Part shown: one piece after another, positions 32,792 to 41,942 of the stretch | Position numbering within the stretch: the first letter of the stretch is position 1 | How the letters are laid out: each line of letters opens with the position of its first letter | Assembly (NCBI GenBank): GCA_015055745.1 | Contig: SVHS01000005.1 | Span: forward strand, 1 to 64,000 | DNA length: 64,000 nucleotides | Source: Clostridiales bacterium | Lineage (GTDB): Bacteria; Bacillota; Clostridia; Christensenellales; UBA1242 | Direction: 5' to 3' | Made by a program: the position numbers and the translations under genes | Notes under the pieces: generated by a model | Database searches by the model: none | Seen by the model: the letters and a program-made list of their open reading frames with translations, nothing else | Told to the model about the DNA's origin: nothing

Positions 32792-33496
32792 ATGAATTTT
32801 ATCTTTAAGCAAGAAATCATCGATTATGATTACATCTACTCTCGCAAAGGCTCCACTGTGCTCTTTCTGCACGGTTGGGGAGGTAATAAAAAATCTTTTT
32901 TATCGACCATCAATCTGCTAAAACCAAACTACAATATCCTCACCATTACTATACCTACCACAGACAAAACAAATGAAGTCTGGGATATGTATGACTACAG
33001 TGAATTGATCATACGCATTTTACAAATACACGGACTAGACAAAATATATGTCGTGTGCCACAGCTTTGGATTTCGAATAGCATGCCTAATAAAAGACAAG
33101 ATTCATATAGATAAAATCATAGTCACTGGTGGAGCTGGTCCAAAAAAATCTAATGTGTTTAAAAGGATCAGCACACAAAATAATCGCATACTTTTGAGTC
33201 AAAAAAGATTTGCTTATCTTTATAAGAACATTTCCAGCAAAGATTATCAGAGTCTCGACCAAATCAACAAACAGACTTTTAAAAACATCGTCAATCTAAA
33301 CCTACTCCACGCTTTACCCAACAATCATGACATGCTCATCTTTTGGGGAAAGAAAGATAGAGACACAAAACCTTGGATAGCAAAATATTTATCAAAAACG
33401 AATACTGCAAAAACAATATACACAAATAGTGATCATTTTGCATATTTAAAAGAGAATGCAAAATTTAATAATGAGGTATTAAAATTTTTGAAATGA
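32792..33496 (+). CDS. Alpha/beta hydrolase
   Basis: Predicted serine hydrolase of about 234 residues. LFLHGWGGNKKSF is the oxyanion region. C-H-S-F-G-F holds the nucleophilic Ser, with Cys in place of the usual Gly. The acid residue lies in F-W-G-K-K-D-R-D-T and the His in S-D-H-F-A-Y-L. All three catalytic positions are present. No signal peptide is seen. A longer frame from a TTG at 32735 would translate a REP-like repeat, so I start at the ATG at 32792. It overlaps the MurF-like gene by 4 nt, so it is coupled to cell-wall synthesis; the substrate is unknown. Confidence 0.8.
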   Translation: MNFIFKQEIIDYDYIYSRKGSTVLFLHGWGGNKKSFLSTINLLKPNYNILTITIPTTDKTNEVWDMYDYSELIIRILQIHGLDKIYVVCHSFGFRIACLIKDKIHIDKIIVTGGAGPKKSNVFKRISTQNNRILLSQKRFAYLYKNISSKDYQSLDQINKQTFKNIVNLNLLHALPNNHDMLIFWGKKDRDTKPWIAKYLSKTNTAKTIYTNSDHFAYLKENAKFNNEVLKFLK

Positions 33497-34995
33497 GTAT
33501 TTTTTATACATTAAATGCGGTATTTTTGATATTAAATTTGATATTTTTACAAAAATTTTTACATATTTATCAATTAAAAGATTATAACAATACAAGATAT
33601 TTTAAATATTTTTTCGATAAAAAAATAATATTTTATTTACTAATTTTTATTGTTTTTATGGTCCAATTATTTGTAAATAATTTAATATTTTACACGGTGA
33701 CAAATGTAGGCATTTTTATTATCAGCATCATCTTCTACACCCACCTAATCAAAGCAAATAAAACACCTCTTCATTTGACTGGAAAAATCAAAAGACTATT
33801 TATCATATCTACTATTATACTAGTATGTACTAGCTTCATAAAAGTCGGCTTTTGCCTTATATCTTTTATGTCTCTTTTGTCTCCGATCCTAGCAAATATT
33901 ACAAATATTTATGATAAAATAAAAAACCATAGATACATAAAATCCGCTCAAAATAAACTAAAGATTTATGCCCCAAAAATAATAGCCATCACTGGTAGCA
34001 ATGGAAAAACTAGCGTAAAAAATATACTATTACAAATGCTAAAAACCAAGTACAAAACCATAGCTTCTCCCGCCAGCTACAACACTCCTCTAGGTATCAG
34101 CAAATTTCTAAACGAAGAGCTCACCAAAGACCACGAGTATATCATATTGGAATACGGAGCTAGACACAAAAAAGATGTGAAAAAATTGTGTCGAACTTTT
34201 GGAGCAGACTACGGCATTTTGACCACCATTGCCCCTCAACATTTGGAATCATTTCACAACATAGAAAATATTTATCTCACAAAAAATGAATTGGTAAAAT
34301 ATTTACAAAATAAATTATGTATTTTCAATATTGACAATATATATTGTAGACGTTCTTATCTAGAAAAAGAAGGTGAAAAGATATCAGTATCAATACATGA
34401 AAAAGCGGATATTTTTGCAAAAAATCTAAAAATTTCATCAATAAACATGAAATTTAATATGTTTTTCAATCAGTTTAACAAAAAAATAACCACAAATTTA
34501 TTGGGAAGGCACAATATCACAAATATCCTTTTAGCATCAGCACTCGCTCTACACTTGAATATTGATATAGAAGAAATAGCAAAAACCATAAGTTCGCTAC
34601 AACCCACCGAACATAGACTACAGCTCATAAAATCAAGAATAAATATCATTGATGATAGCTACAATTGTTCTCTTGCAAGCGCAGAAGAAGCATTATATAC
34701 CCTATCACATTTCGAAGGCAAAAAGATGATAGCCACTCCAGGTATAATAGAATGCGGAAACATGAGCTACGAGATAAATTTTCGACTAGGTGTAATGATG
34801 AAAAATTTTGATTACATTATTGTCATAGGGAAACAAAATAAAAAAGCGATTTTAGACGGACTAAAAACGCAAAAATTTGATGACAAGAAAATTTTATTGG
34901 CAGAAAATCTTGAGTCTAGCAAAAAATATTTTTCACTGCTCGCAGACGGAGACACCTTGCTACTATTAAATGATCTACCTGACGATTATCACTAG
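33493..34995 (+). CDS. Membrane-anchored MurF-like Mur ligase
   Basis: ATP-dependent amide ligase of 500 residues. Residues 1 to about 145 hold four or five transmembrane segments in place of the usual MurF N-terminal UDP-sugar domain. The catalytic part follows: AITGSNGKTSVKN (P-loop), SPASYNTPLGISKFL, EYGARHKKDVKKL, the H-x-x-N block L-G-R-H-N-I-T-N-I-L, PTEHRLQLI and I-I-D-D-S-Y-N-C-S. It probably adds D-Ala-D-Ala (made by the divergent Ddl) to the muramyl tripeptide or to a lipid-linked form at the membrane. The substrate is inferred. It is convergent with tsaB-rimI with a few bases of overlap. Confidence 0.85.
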   Translation: MSIFYTLNAVFLILNLIFLQKFLHIYQLKDYNNTRYFKYFFDKKIIFYLLIFIVFMVQLFVNNLIFYTVTNVGIFIISIIFYTHLIKANKTPLHLTGKIKRLFIISTIILVCTSFIKVGFCLISFMSLLSPILANITNIYDKIKNHRYIKSAQNKLKIYAPKIIAITGSNGKTSVKNILLQMLKTKYKTIASPASYNTPLGISKFLNEELTKDHEYIILEYGARHKKDVKKLCRTFGADYGILTTIAPQHLESFHNIENIYLTKNELVKYLQNKLCIFNIDNIYCRRSYLEKEGEKISVSIHEKADIFAKNLKISSINMKFNMFFNQFNKKITTNLLGRHNITNILLASALALHLNIDIEEIAKTISSLQPTEHRLQLIKSRINIIDDSYNCSLASAEEALYTLSHFEGKKMIATPGIIECGNMSYEINFRLGVMMKNFDYIIVIGKQNKKAILDGLKTQKFDDKKILLAENLESSKKYFSLLADGDTLLLLNDLPDDYH

Positions 34996-36035
34996 ACAGA
35001 CAAAAACATTTCTACAGCATCACTACCGTCAGCATAATATCCTTTCCTTATCCTTCCTTCAGTAAACCCAAGCTTTTTATATAGAAGATATGCTGTAATA
35101 TTTTTATAACTCACTTCTAGACTAAGTGTCTTTATATCTCTATCATGAGCAAAAGCTTTTGTTTGATTTATCAATCTAGTAGCCAAACCAAGATTTCTAA
35201 AATCTTTCTTCACTGCTACACTTATGATATTTATTTCATTAGTGATTTGCAATATAATAAAGCCAACAAATTCACCATTGAATACAGCTTTGAATGTAGC
35301 ATAATTTTTATTATCCAAAGCAGTGACAATATCACTCTCAGATAAAGTATTGGAAGTAATACTTTCATTTTCTAGCAACAAAATATCTTGCAGATCTGAC
35401 ATTTCTGCTGGCAATATTTCGACTTCGCCTCTTTTTAGCTTTTCATTTTCTGCTTGAGAGAGCTGATAATACACAGGCACTAGAGCGTCATCTATGCTCC
35501 TTTCATAACACGCCAACAATATATTAGCATCAGGACTCACTACAAAGCAATCTATCTCATCGTCAGCCTTAAAAACACCTATTGGCTTACTTTCTGCCAA
35601 ATCAATAAGCTCTTTTTGTGTAAGATTTCTCTCATATTTGCACAATACTTCATGTATCCATTTCGCCACAAAATAGCTATCATTGCTACCTTTTATAGCC
35701 ACAGTATCTATATTAGGATTTTGACTCTTGGCTAAAGCAAATAGATAATCAAGATTATTTACACCCTTGGCTACTTTATTTACACTATCTCTAAATGCTT
35801 TAATAGTAGCGATACCTACTCTGATACCAGTAAAAGAACCAGGACCTATTACCACACCAAATTCATCTATATCATTGACCTTAAGTCCATTTTCGCCCAA
35901 CAACGTGTCAATCAATGGCAACATAGCTTCATTGTGCTTTACTGGAGTATCATTTGTCTTAAAAAAAACTTTGTCTTGGACCTGCAAGACAATAAAAAGC
36001 TCTTCATTAGCTGTATTTATCAACAATCTATTCAT
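34992..36035 (-). CDS. tsaB-rimI: Fused TsaB - RimI (t6A synthesis subunit and N-acetyltransferase)
   Basis: A 347-residue bifunctional protein. Residues 1 to about 205 are TsaB, the scaffold partner of TsaD in tRNA t6A37 synthesis (GPGSFTGIRVGIATIKA motif). Residues about 208-347 are a GNAT acetyltransferase of the RimI type (SVAVKKDFRNLGLATRLI, LEVSYKNITAYLLYKKLGF). RimI acetylates the N-terminus of ribosomal protein S18. The two genes are commonly adjacent. Fused entries are, from memory, known in some Firmicutes. It overlaps tsaE by 8 nt. No tsaD is in the window. Confidence 0.92.
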   Translation of the reverse strand: MNRLLINTANEELFIVLQVQDKVFFKTNDTPVKHNEAMLPLIDTLLGENGLKVNDIDEFGVVIGPGSFTGIRVGIATIKAFRDSVNKVAKGVNNLDYLFALAKSQNPNIDTVAIKGSNDSYFVAKWIHEVLCKYERNLTQKELIDLAESKPIGVFKADDEIDCFVVSPDANILLACYERSIDDALVPVYYQLSQAENEKLKRGEVEILPAEMSDLQDILLLENESITSNTLSESDIVTALDNKNYATFKAVFNGEFVGFIILQITNEINIISVAVKKDFRNLGLATRLINQTKAFAHDRDIKTLSLEVSYKNITAYLLYKKLGFTEGRIRKGYYADGSDAVEMFLSV

Positions 36036-36438
36036 CTATCTCAAACTCTCTAGTATTTTCATCTACCACTTTTATATTTATTTTTTTAGTATTCTTGGGA
36101 AGGAGCGGTGCAATATTTTCACTCCATTCTATGAAAATTATACTGTCCCTATCTCCCAACACTTCATCAAAACCCGCTTCGATCGCCTCTTCGCTACTGA
36201 TCCTATACGTGTCAAAATGATGTAAGATACATTTACCCTTATATGTCTTTAATATAGCAAAAGTAGGACTATTCACTACCTCTTTTACACCAAGAAACGC
36301 AAAAACAAACTGCGTGAAAGTAGTCTTGCCGGCACCCAAGTCACCATTTAGCAAGACCACATCACCTTTATTTAATGAGTCAGCAAATCTTTTTGCCAAC
36401 TTTTTCGTTTCTTCTAGTGAATGAACCAATGTACGCAT
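36028..36438 (-). CDS. tsaE: tRNA threonylcarbamoyladenosine biosynthesis ATPase TsaE
   Basis: ATPase of the TsaBDE complex making t6A in ANN-decoding tRNAs. It is 136 residues. Walker A is [22 protein letters not shown] and H-H-F-D-T-Y-R are the family motifs, and I-F-I-E-W-S-E-N follows. The start codon overlaps the pdp stop and the end overlaps tsaB-rimI, so all three genes form one operon. Confidence 0.95.
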   Translation of the reverse strand: MRTLVHSLEETKKLAKRFADSLNKGDVVLLNGDLGAGKTTFTQFVFAFLGVKEVVNSPTFAILKTYKGKCILHHFDTYRISSEEAIEAGFDEVLGDRDSIIFIEWSENIAPLLPKNTKKINIKVVDENTREFEIDE

Positions 36439-37703
36439 TAACGAATAACCTTTGTAATCACTTTCACTGGCTTGATTTCTGTATTTGTGATCCTCACACA
36501 GCCAGCGATAGCCTCCCTATATTTTTCAAAATCTTCTTTATCTTTATAGTAAAATGACACTATAATATCACCTGGACGTACATAGTCGCCAATCTTCACT
36601 CTCAATACTGCGCCAATATTGCCATCATGAGAATCTTCACACAATCTCCTAGTAAGCTCGCCAAGCATGAGTGAATTGATATTGCCGACATAACCTTCCC
36701 TATCTGCCACAAAGTTTGTAGACTGATATGGCTGAAATAATTTTGCATCAGCCACAAGCTGCTTATCTCCACCCTGAGCCTTGACTATCTCTAAAAATCT
36801 GCTATATGCAGTACCATTATCCAAAGCCATAGCCACCATATCAATCACATCTTCTTTCTTTAGCTTTGGCTCAGCTGCCAATATCATTTCTGTAGCATAT
36901 TGTATAGACACATCTCTTAGTAAACATTTTTTGCCTTGCAATACATTGATAGCATCAGCCACCTCGATAGCATTACCGATCCCCTCACCGATAGTCTGCC
37001 ATGTGTTTGTGATTACTATTATTGACTTCACACCAGACTTTTTAAACACATATTTTAGTATGTCAGCTAATTTTTCAGCCTTGGCACGAGTCTTGACTAT
37101 AGATGCATCACCATACTTTACATCTACCAACACAACCTTTGCACCACTAGCCATCTTTTTACTAGCGATAGATGCAGCGAGAAGATTGATATCATTTTCG
37201 ATACCACATTGCTCACGCAATTCATATAAAAGCTTGTCAGCAGGACACATATCTCCACTGTGTGACAAAATGCAAGCGTTGGTAGTATCTAAGGCCTTCT
37301 CTATCTCTTTTTCGGTCAATTGAACTTTAAAACCTGGTATAGCACCAAATCTATCAGCTGTACCATTTGTAAACACAAAAGACTTTGCAGTAGTCTTGAT
37401 GATCTTGTATCCAAGACTAGCAATCAAAGGAATCAACACCACACTAGTAGCATCTCCGATACCGCCTGTAGAATGCTTTTCGAAAATACAATGATTGTAT
37501 TTCAACACTCTACCACTATCACGCATAGCTTGTGATAGATACAAAACCTCTCTCTTGGTCATACCAAAAGAATTTAACCCCAAAAACATCTTCATCACAG
37601 ACTTGTCCAATCCGCGCTTCATTAGCATATCTACAATACTATAATAATCTGCCAAAGTCAACTCGTGTGCTCTAGCTTTCTTTTCTATCAATTCACCCAA
37701 CAT
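36438..37703 (-). CDS. pdp: Pyrimidine-nucleoside (thymidine) phosphorylase
   Basis: Phosphorolysis of thymidine or uridine to base and (deoxy)ribose-1-phosphate. From the ATG at 37703 (AAGGGTG upstream) it is 421 residues. KHSTGGIGD binds phosphate; the conserved Arg, Ser and Lys of the pyrimidine site appear in Y-E-L-R-E, A-S-I-A-S-K-K and nearby. The family signature region, usually SGRGLGHTGGTLDKLE, is changed to S-F-V-F-T-N-G-T-A-D-R-F-G, though its key Thr is retained. Length and the C-terminal domain are normal. It heads the pdp-tsaE-tsaB/rimI operon. Confidence 0.9.
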   Translation of the reverse strand: MLGELIEKKARAHELTLADYYSIVDMLMKRGLDKSVMKMFLGLNSFGMTKREVLYLSQAMRDSGRVLKYNHCIFEKHSTGGIGDATSVVLIPLIASLGYKIIKTTAKSFVFTNGTADRFGAIPGFKVQLTEKEIEKALDTTNACILSHSGDMCPADKLLYELREQCGIENDINLLAASIASKKMASGAKVVLVDVKYGDASIVKTRAKAEKLADILKYVFKKSGVKSIIVITNTWQTIGEGIGNAIEVADAINVLQGKKCLLRDVSIQYATEMILAAEPKLKKEDVIDMVAMALDNGTAYSRFLEIVKAQGGDKQLVADAKLFQPYQSTNFVADREGYVGNINSLMLGELTRRLCEDSHDGNIGAVLRVKIGDYVRPGDIIVSFYYKDKEDFEKYREAIAGCVRITNTEIKPVKVITKVIR

Positions 37704-37823
37704 ACTTTTCACCCTTAACTATATTTTATAGTTTATCGAACGATTTGTCAAACAATATGTCGATATTTTTAGATTTATTATTCGATTTTGAATAAATCAA
37801 TTTTTTTTTGAAATAATTGAGAT

Positions 37824-38582
37824 ATGTCAAGATTTAAAATAGTCAATTTGATAGATAAAATATTTGTAAGTATAGCAGTTTTTCTCATCATTTATGCATG
37901 GATTAATTTTTTTGTTAGAGATCTTATCACAACATTTATCATCAGTTTGGTATTTAGTTTTGCTGTTGTGTTTTTATTGTATTTCTTTATAAATAAAAAA
38001 CAAACTAAAATATCTACAAACAAAAAAAATTTGGAAGATATAAATGAAAAACATTTAGCATTTAGACTAATGTCAAATGAAGAAAAACTAAGACTAATAT
38101 ACGACATCATTTCAACTCAATATGAAAAAAAATTGGACGGCAAGACCACCGTCATTTTAGCCACCCATATAGAAAAACTTTCTCAAAACGATCTAATCAA
38201 TATAATATGTGAAGTCGATGAAAAATTTGATACAATAGAAATCATCTGCAATGAATATCAACCAAATATCAGACTAGATATTTTAAGTGGTAAAAAAATC
38301 AAACTGGTGGACAAAAACAAACTCTATAAAGATTACTTTGAGAAAGCGAACATTTTCCCAGACTTGAATAAAATAAATACAAAAATAAATAAACCCACTT
38401 TTAAAGAAATCTTAAAAAATTTCTTCCTCCCACACAAAGCAAAATCCTACTTTTTCTGCGGACTAATTTTGATTTTTAGCAGTATAATTTTACCTTATCA
38501 TTATTACTACATTATCTTTGGTACTGTACTTTTGATTTTTGCGATATTGTGTAAAATCTATCCACTCATACATCGCGATTAA
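37824..38582 (+). CDS. Membrane protein of unknown function
   Basis: A 252-residue protein with two transmembrane segments near the N-terminus (about 12-55), a soluble middle of about 140 residues, and two more hydrophobic segments near the C-terminus (about 208-248). The middle includes K-T-T-V-I-L-A-T-H-I-E and I-E-I-I-C-N-E and has an alternating strand-helix look. I do not recognise a family. TTGAAT-18-AATAAT lies 6 nt before the ATG with no Shine-Dalgarno. The 3' end overlaps the convergent aminotransferase gene by 17 nt. Confidence 0.6.
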   Translation: MSRFKIVNLIDKIFVSIAVFLIIYAWINFFVRDLITTFIISLVFSFAVVFLLYFFINKKQTKISTNKKNLEDINEKHLAFRLMSNEEKLRLIYDIISTQYEKKLDGKTTVILATHIEKLSQNDLINIICEVDEKFDTIEIICNEYQPNIRLDILSGKKIKLVDKNKLYKDYFEKANIFPDLNKINTKINKPTFKEILKNFFLPHKAKSYFFCGLILIFSSIILPYHYYYIIFGTVLLIFAILCKIYPLIHRD

Positions 38583-39687
38583 TATTTTTTAAAGCATAGA
38601 TGAGATAATCGATTTCTTCTTTTGTATTATTGTAATCCAATGACACACGTACCGCACCTCGCTCTAATGTGCCAAGCTTTTTGTGTATCAAAGGAGCACA
38701 ATGTAGCCCTGCTCTAACGCATATATTATAATCCTCATTTAGCACATTTGCCACCATGATAGAATCCATATTTTTTATATTAAATGACACCACATTAAGC
38801 GAATCTTCTGATGAATAAATTTCTAAAAAATTGAGTTTTTTGAGCATTTTATATAGATATTTGCTTAGATTTTGCTCAATTTTTATGATTTTTTCAAAAT
38901 TTTTATTCAAAAAGTCCACACCAGCGCTGAGACTCAAAATAGGAATAGTAGCTATTGTCCCACTCTCAAATCCTTCCACTGAATCAATCGGCTGAGACAA
39001 ATCTTCACTATATGTTCCAGTACCTCCATACATTATTGGATTTAATTTTACACCATCGCGGACTATCAATCCTCCCACTCCTGTAGTAGCGAGCAAACCT
39101 TTATGTCCTGCGAATGCAAACATATCTACGCCAAGTTTTTCAAGATTTATACACATATGTCCACTCGCCTGAGCTCCATCGACTAAATACAATAAATTAT
39201 ATTTTTTACAAATCTTTGCCACATTTGATACATCGCAGACATCTCCAGTCACATTTGATACCATTGTAGTGATGACAAGTTTTGTATTTGAACGAATATT
39301 TTTTTCTAATTCACTTTTAAAATCTTTCAAGTCACACCATAAAACTGACACTTCCACACCTTCAGATTTTTTATGCTCTAGCGGACGCAAAATAGAATTG
39401 TGTTCATAACAGCTCACAATCACATGATCACCATTTTTCAATGTACCTAATATGGCCAGATTTAGTGCCTCTGTACAATTTTTAGTAAATATAAGTGAAT
39501 GATGCTTTGCACCAAAAAAATCTTTTACTTTTTCTCTGGTATCAAAAATCTTCTCCGCAACTCGCTGAGACAATGTATGACCTGATCTGCCAGGGTTGGC
39601 CGTATAAAAATTTATAGCCTCGATAACTGCATTTTTTACTATCTTTGGCTTTATAAAACTCGTAGCCGCGTTATCAAAATATATCAT
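38566..39687 (-). CDS. Class V aminotransferase, cysteine desulfurase-like (EF2568 type)
   Basis: PLP enzyme of 373 residues resembling cysteine desulfurases. It begins M-I-Y-F-D-N-A-A-T-S. The PLP Lys is in F-A-G-H-K-G-L-L. The catalytic-type Cys is in RAGLHCAPLIHKKLGTL, the pattern of the EF2568 subgroup associated with selenium or sulfur handling (from memory). The longer frame to 39696 reads through a CATAAT hexamer, so the ATG at 39687 is preferred. It is divergent from a DUF3343 gene, a partner frequently seen beside this subgroup. Confidence 0.85.
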   Translation of the reverse strand: MIYFDNAATSFIKPKIVKNAVIEAINFYTANPGRSGHTLSQRVAEKIFDTREKVKDFFGAKHHSLIFTKNCTEALNLAILGTLKNGDHVIVSCYEHNSILRPLEHKKSEGVEVSVLWCDLKDFKSELEKNIRSNTKLVITTMVSNVTGDVCDVSNVAKICKKYNLLYLVDGAQASGHMCINLEKLGVDMFAFAGHKGLLATTGVGGLIVRDGVKLNPIMYGGTGTYSEDLSQPIDSVEGFESGTIATIPILSLSAGVDFLNKNFEKIIKIEQNLSKYLYKMLKKLNFLEIYSSEDSLNVVSFNIKNMDSIMVANVLNEDYNICVRAGLHCAPLIHKKLGTLERGAVRVSLDYNNTKEEIDYLIYALKNINRDV

Positions 39688-39732
39688 ATAACACATTATG
39701 AAAATTTTGAATATTTTGTTATAGGAGGTCGT

Positions 39733-39993
39733 ATGAAATATTTAATCGTTGCTTTCACATCTAGAAACAACCTTCTTCAATTTGCAAAAATTTTGCGATA
39801 CAACGGAATACCAGCGACAGTCATAAATACACCTCGATGTATTTCTATCAGCTGTGGCTTGAGCATAAAGACAGACCTTGGATATTATGAGCATATATCC
39901 ACCTTGCTACGCAGTACTAATCTAGGTGGATTTTTAGGTGTTTTCTTGATAGAAAGACAAGGCATGAGCGAATCTGCGAAGAGACTTAAATAA
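39733..39993 (+). CDS. DUF3343 protein, putative Se/S carrier
   Basis: An 86-residue protein with the family pattern Y-L-I-V-A-F-x-S-R-x-x-L-x-x-F, then G-I-P-A-T-V-I-N-T-P-R, then the I-S-C-G-L-S motif with its conserved Cys. DUF3343 proteins are proposed sulfur or selenium carriers and are often found beside EF2568-type aminotransferases, as here. A strong AGGAGGT site precedes the ATG. Catalytic role is inference. Confidence 0.82.
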   Translation: MKYLIVAFTSRNNLLQFAKILRYNGIPATVINTPRCISISCGLSIKTDLGYYEHISTLLRSTNLGGFLGVFLIERQGMSESAKRLK

Positions 39994-39998
39994 ATATA

Positions 39999-40027
39999 TT
40001 GACTTATTTGCTATTTTTTGCTATAAT
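39999..40027 (+). promoter_or_regulatory. nth promoter, leaderless arrangement
   Basis: TTGACT (39999-40004), 17 bp, TATAAT (40022-40027) with an extended TGC, then 6 nt to the ATG at 40034. Among the clearest leaderless starts in the window. Confidence 0.85.
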
Positions 40028-40033
40028 AAAGTG

Positions 40034-40660
40034 ATGTCAAAGATGGAAAAAATTACTTCATATTTAGACAGATTGTACCCAAGTCCAAAATGTGCATTAG
40101 ATTTTTCTACACCTTACGAGCTACTGGTAGCAGTGATACTATCAGCTCAATGCACCGACAAACGAGTAAATATTGTGACCAAAGAGCTATTTAAGATTGC
40201 AAACACGCCTGAAAAAATGATAAACTTAGGTATAGAAAAATTGAAAGAAATCATACACCCATGTGGATTTTTCAACAACAAATCAAAGGCAATCATAGAT
40301 ACTAGCAATGATTTGATAAACAAATTTGACGGACAAGTCCCTAGCACCATGGAAGATCTTACATCTCTAAAAGGTGTGGGTAGAAAAACCGCAAATGTCG
40401 TAATAGCAAATGCTTTTGGAGGACAAACTATAGCTGTAGATACCCATGTGCTACGAATATCTAAAAGATTGGGGCTCACAAAAGAAAATGCATCTCCTCT
40501 ACAGTGTGAAAAAGATTTGATGAGACTTTTACCAAAGGACAGATACACTCTACACCATCATCAGACGATTTGGTTTGGCAGAGAGCATTGCAGAGCTATC
40601 AATCCAAAATGCGAAGATTGCGAATTAAAAGATATATGTAAATATAAAAAAGGAAAATAA
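40034..40660 (+). CDS. nth: Endonuclease III
   Basis: DNA glycosylase/AP lyase for oxidised pyrimidines. About 208 residues. The helix-hairpin-helix L-K-G-V-G-R-K-T-A holds the catalytic Lys environment. VDTHVLRISKRLGL carries the catalytic Asp. The C-terminal C-x6-C-x2-C-x5-C ligates a 4Fe-4S cluster (CRAINPKCEDCELKDIC). The start at 40034 is set by the promoter; a GTG one codon earlier would fall before the predicted transcription start. It is followed by obg with no gap. Confidence 0.96.
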   Translation: MSKMEKITSYLDRLYPSPKCALDFSTPYELLVAVILSAQCTDKRVNIVTKELFKIANTPEKMINLGIEKLKEIIHPCGFFNNKSKAIIDTSNDLINKFDGQVPSTMEDLTSLKGVGRKTANVVIANAFGGQTIAVDTHVLRISKRLGLTKENASPLQCEKDLMRLLPKDRYTLHHHQTIWFGREHCRAINPKCEDCELKDICKYKKGK

Positions 40661-40661
40661 T

Positions 40662-41930
40662 ATGAATTTAGACAAAGTGACTATCTCTATAAAAGCTGGC
40701 AATGGCGGAAGCGGTAAAGTAAACTTCCATAGAGAAAAATTTGTAGAAAAAGGCGGACCAGACGGAGGCGACGGAGGTAATGGAGGCTCTATATTTTTTG
40801 TAGCCGACAGCTCTAAAAATACACTTATAGATTTCCAATATGTAAAAAAGTTTGAAGCAGAAAATGGAGGCGGTGGTGGCGTAAAGCTACAAAATGGTAA
40901 AAATGGAAAAGATATCTATATCAAAGTCCCTCGTGGTACAGTCATAAAAGATAGTGAGACAAATCAAGTCTTAGCAGATATGTATGAAGATGGATATACA
41001 TACTGCGCACTAAAAGGTGGCAGAGGCGGAAAGGGAAACAATTTCTTCAAATCCCCTACTTGTCAATCACCTAGATTTAGTCAGTTAGGAGAAGTGACTA
41101 AGACATATAAAGTGACTCTAGAACTAAAAACTATCGCAGATGTAGCATTGGTCGGCAAACCAAATGTCGGCAAGTCTACTCTCCTTAGCGTCATCTCAAA
41201 TGCTAAGCCAAAGATTGCTGACTACGAATTTACTACCTTATCTCCAAATCTAGGTGTAGTAAAAATATATGATGATAGCTTTGTGGTGGCTGATATCCCA
41301 GGGCTTATCGACGGAGCTAGCGAAGGCGCTGGCCTTGGACATGAGTTTTTAGCCCACATTGAACGCACTCGTCTTGTCGTACATGTAATAGATGCTTCTA
41401 GCTATTATGGCAATGATATCGTAGACGACTACAAGACTATCAATAAAGAATTGAAAAAGTACAATGAAAAACTATCAAAACTACCTCAAATAGTCGCTTT
41501 TACAAAGCTTGATTTGGTAGACAATGTGGAAGAAAAAATCGCATATTTTAAGTCTAAAATAAAAGACAAAGTAGAAATTGTGCCAATCAGCTCTGTCACT
41601 AGAAAAAATGTGGACGACTTGATAAAGAAAGTATACTCAACGCTATCTTCACTACCAAAAAGCGAACCGATCCCTGTGGAGCAAACTGAGCTAGAGAAAA
41701 AAGATACTACAAGCGTGAAGATTGACAGATTAGACGGTCATGAGTGGAGACTTTCTGGAGGATATTTAGAAAATTTACAAAGAGGTATTGTATTCAATGA
41801 TACTCAGTCACTCGCATATTTCCAACTTAGACTCCAAAAAGACGGTATCATGGATATGCTAAAAGAAGCAGGCGTCGAGGACGGGGATACTATCCACTTT
41901 GGTAGTCTGCAATATGAAATTTATTTCTAA
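40662..41930 (+). CDS. obg: GTPase Obg (CgtA)
   Basis: Essential GTPase of 50S assembly and stress signalling. The 422-residue protein has the glycine-rich Obg domain (1 to about 157, G-G-P-D-G-G-D-G-G-N-G-G), the G domain (LVGKPNVGKSTLL, DIPGLIDGASEGAGLG, TKLD, ISS) and a C-terminal OCT domain (about 335-422), which is typical of Firmicutes. It follows nth by 1 nt. AAGGAAA precedes the ATG. Next is yhbY, as in many Clostridia. Confidence 0.97.
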   Translation: MNLDKVTISIKAGNGGSGKVNFHREKFVEKGGPDGGDGGNGGSIFFVADSSKNTLIDFQYVKKFEAENGGGGGVKLQNGKNGKDIYIKVPRGTVIKDSETNQVLADMYEDGYTYCALKGGRGGKGNNFFKSPTCQSPRFSQLGEVTKTYKVTLELKTIADVALVGKPNVGKSTLLSVISNAKPKIADYEFTTLSPNLGVVKIYDDSFVVADIPGLIDGASEGAGLGHEFLAHIERTRLVVHVIDASSYYGNDIVDDYKTINKELKKYNEKLSKLPQIVAFTKLDLVDNVEEKIAYFKSKIKDKVEIVPISSVTRKNVDDLIKKVYSTLSSLPKSEPIPVEQTELEKKDTTSVKIDRLDGHEWRLSGGYLENLQRGIVFNDTQSLAYFQLRLQKDGIMDMLKEAGVEDGDTIHFGSLQYEIYF

Positions 41931-41942
41931 TAGGGAGAAATT

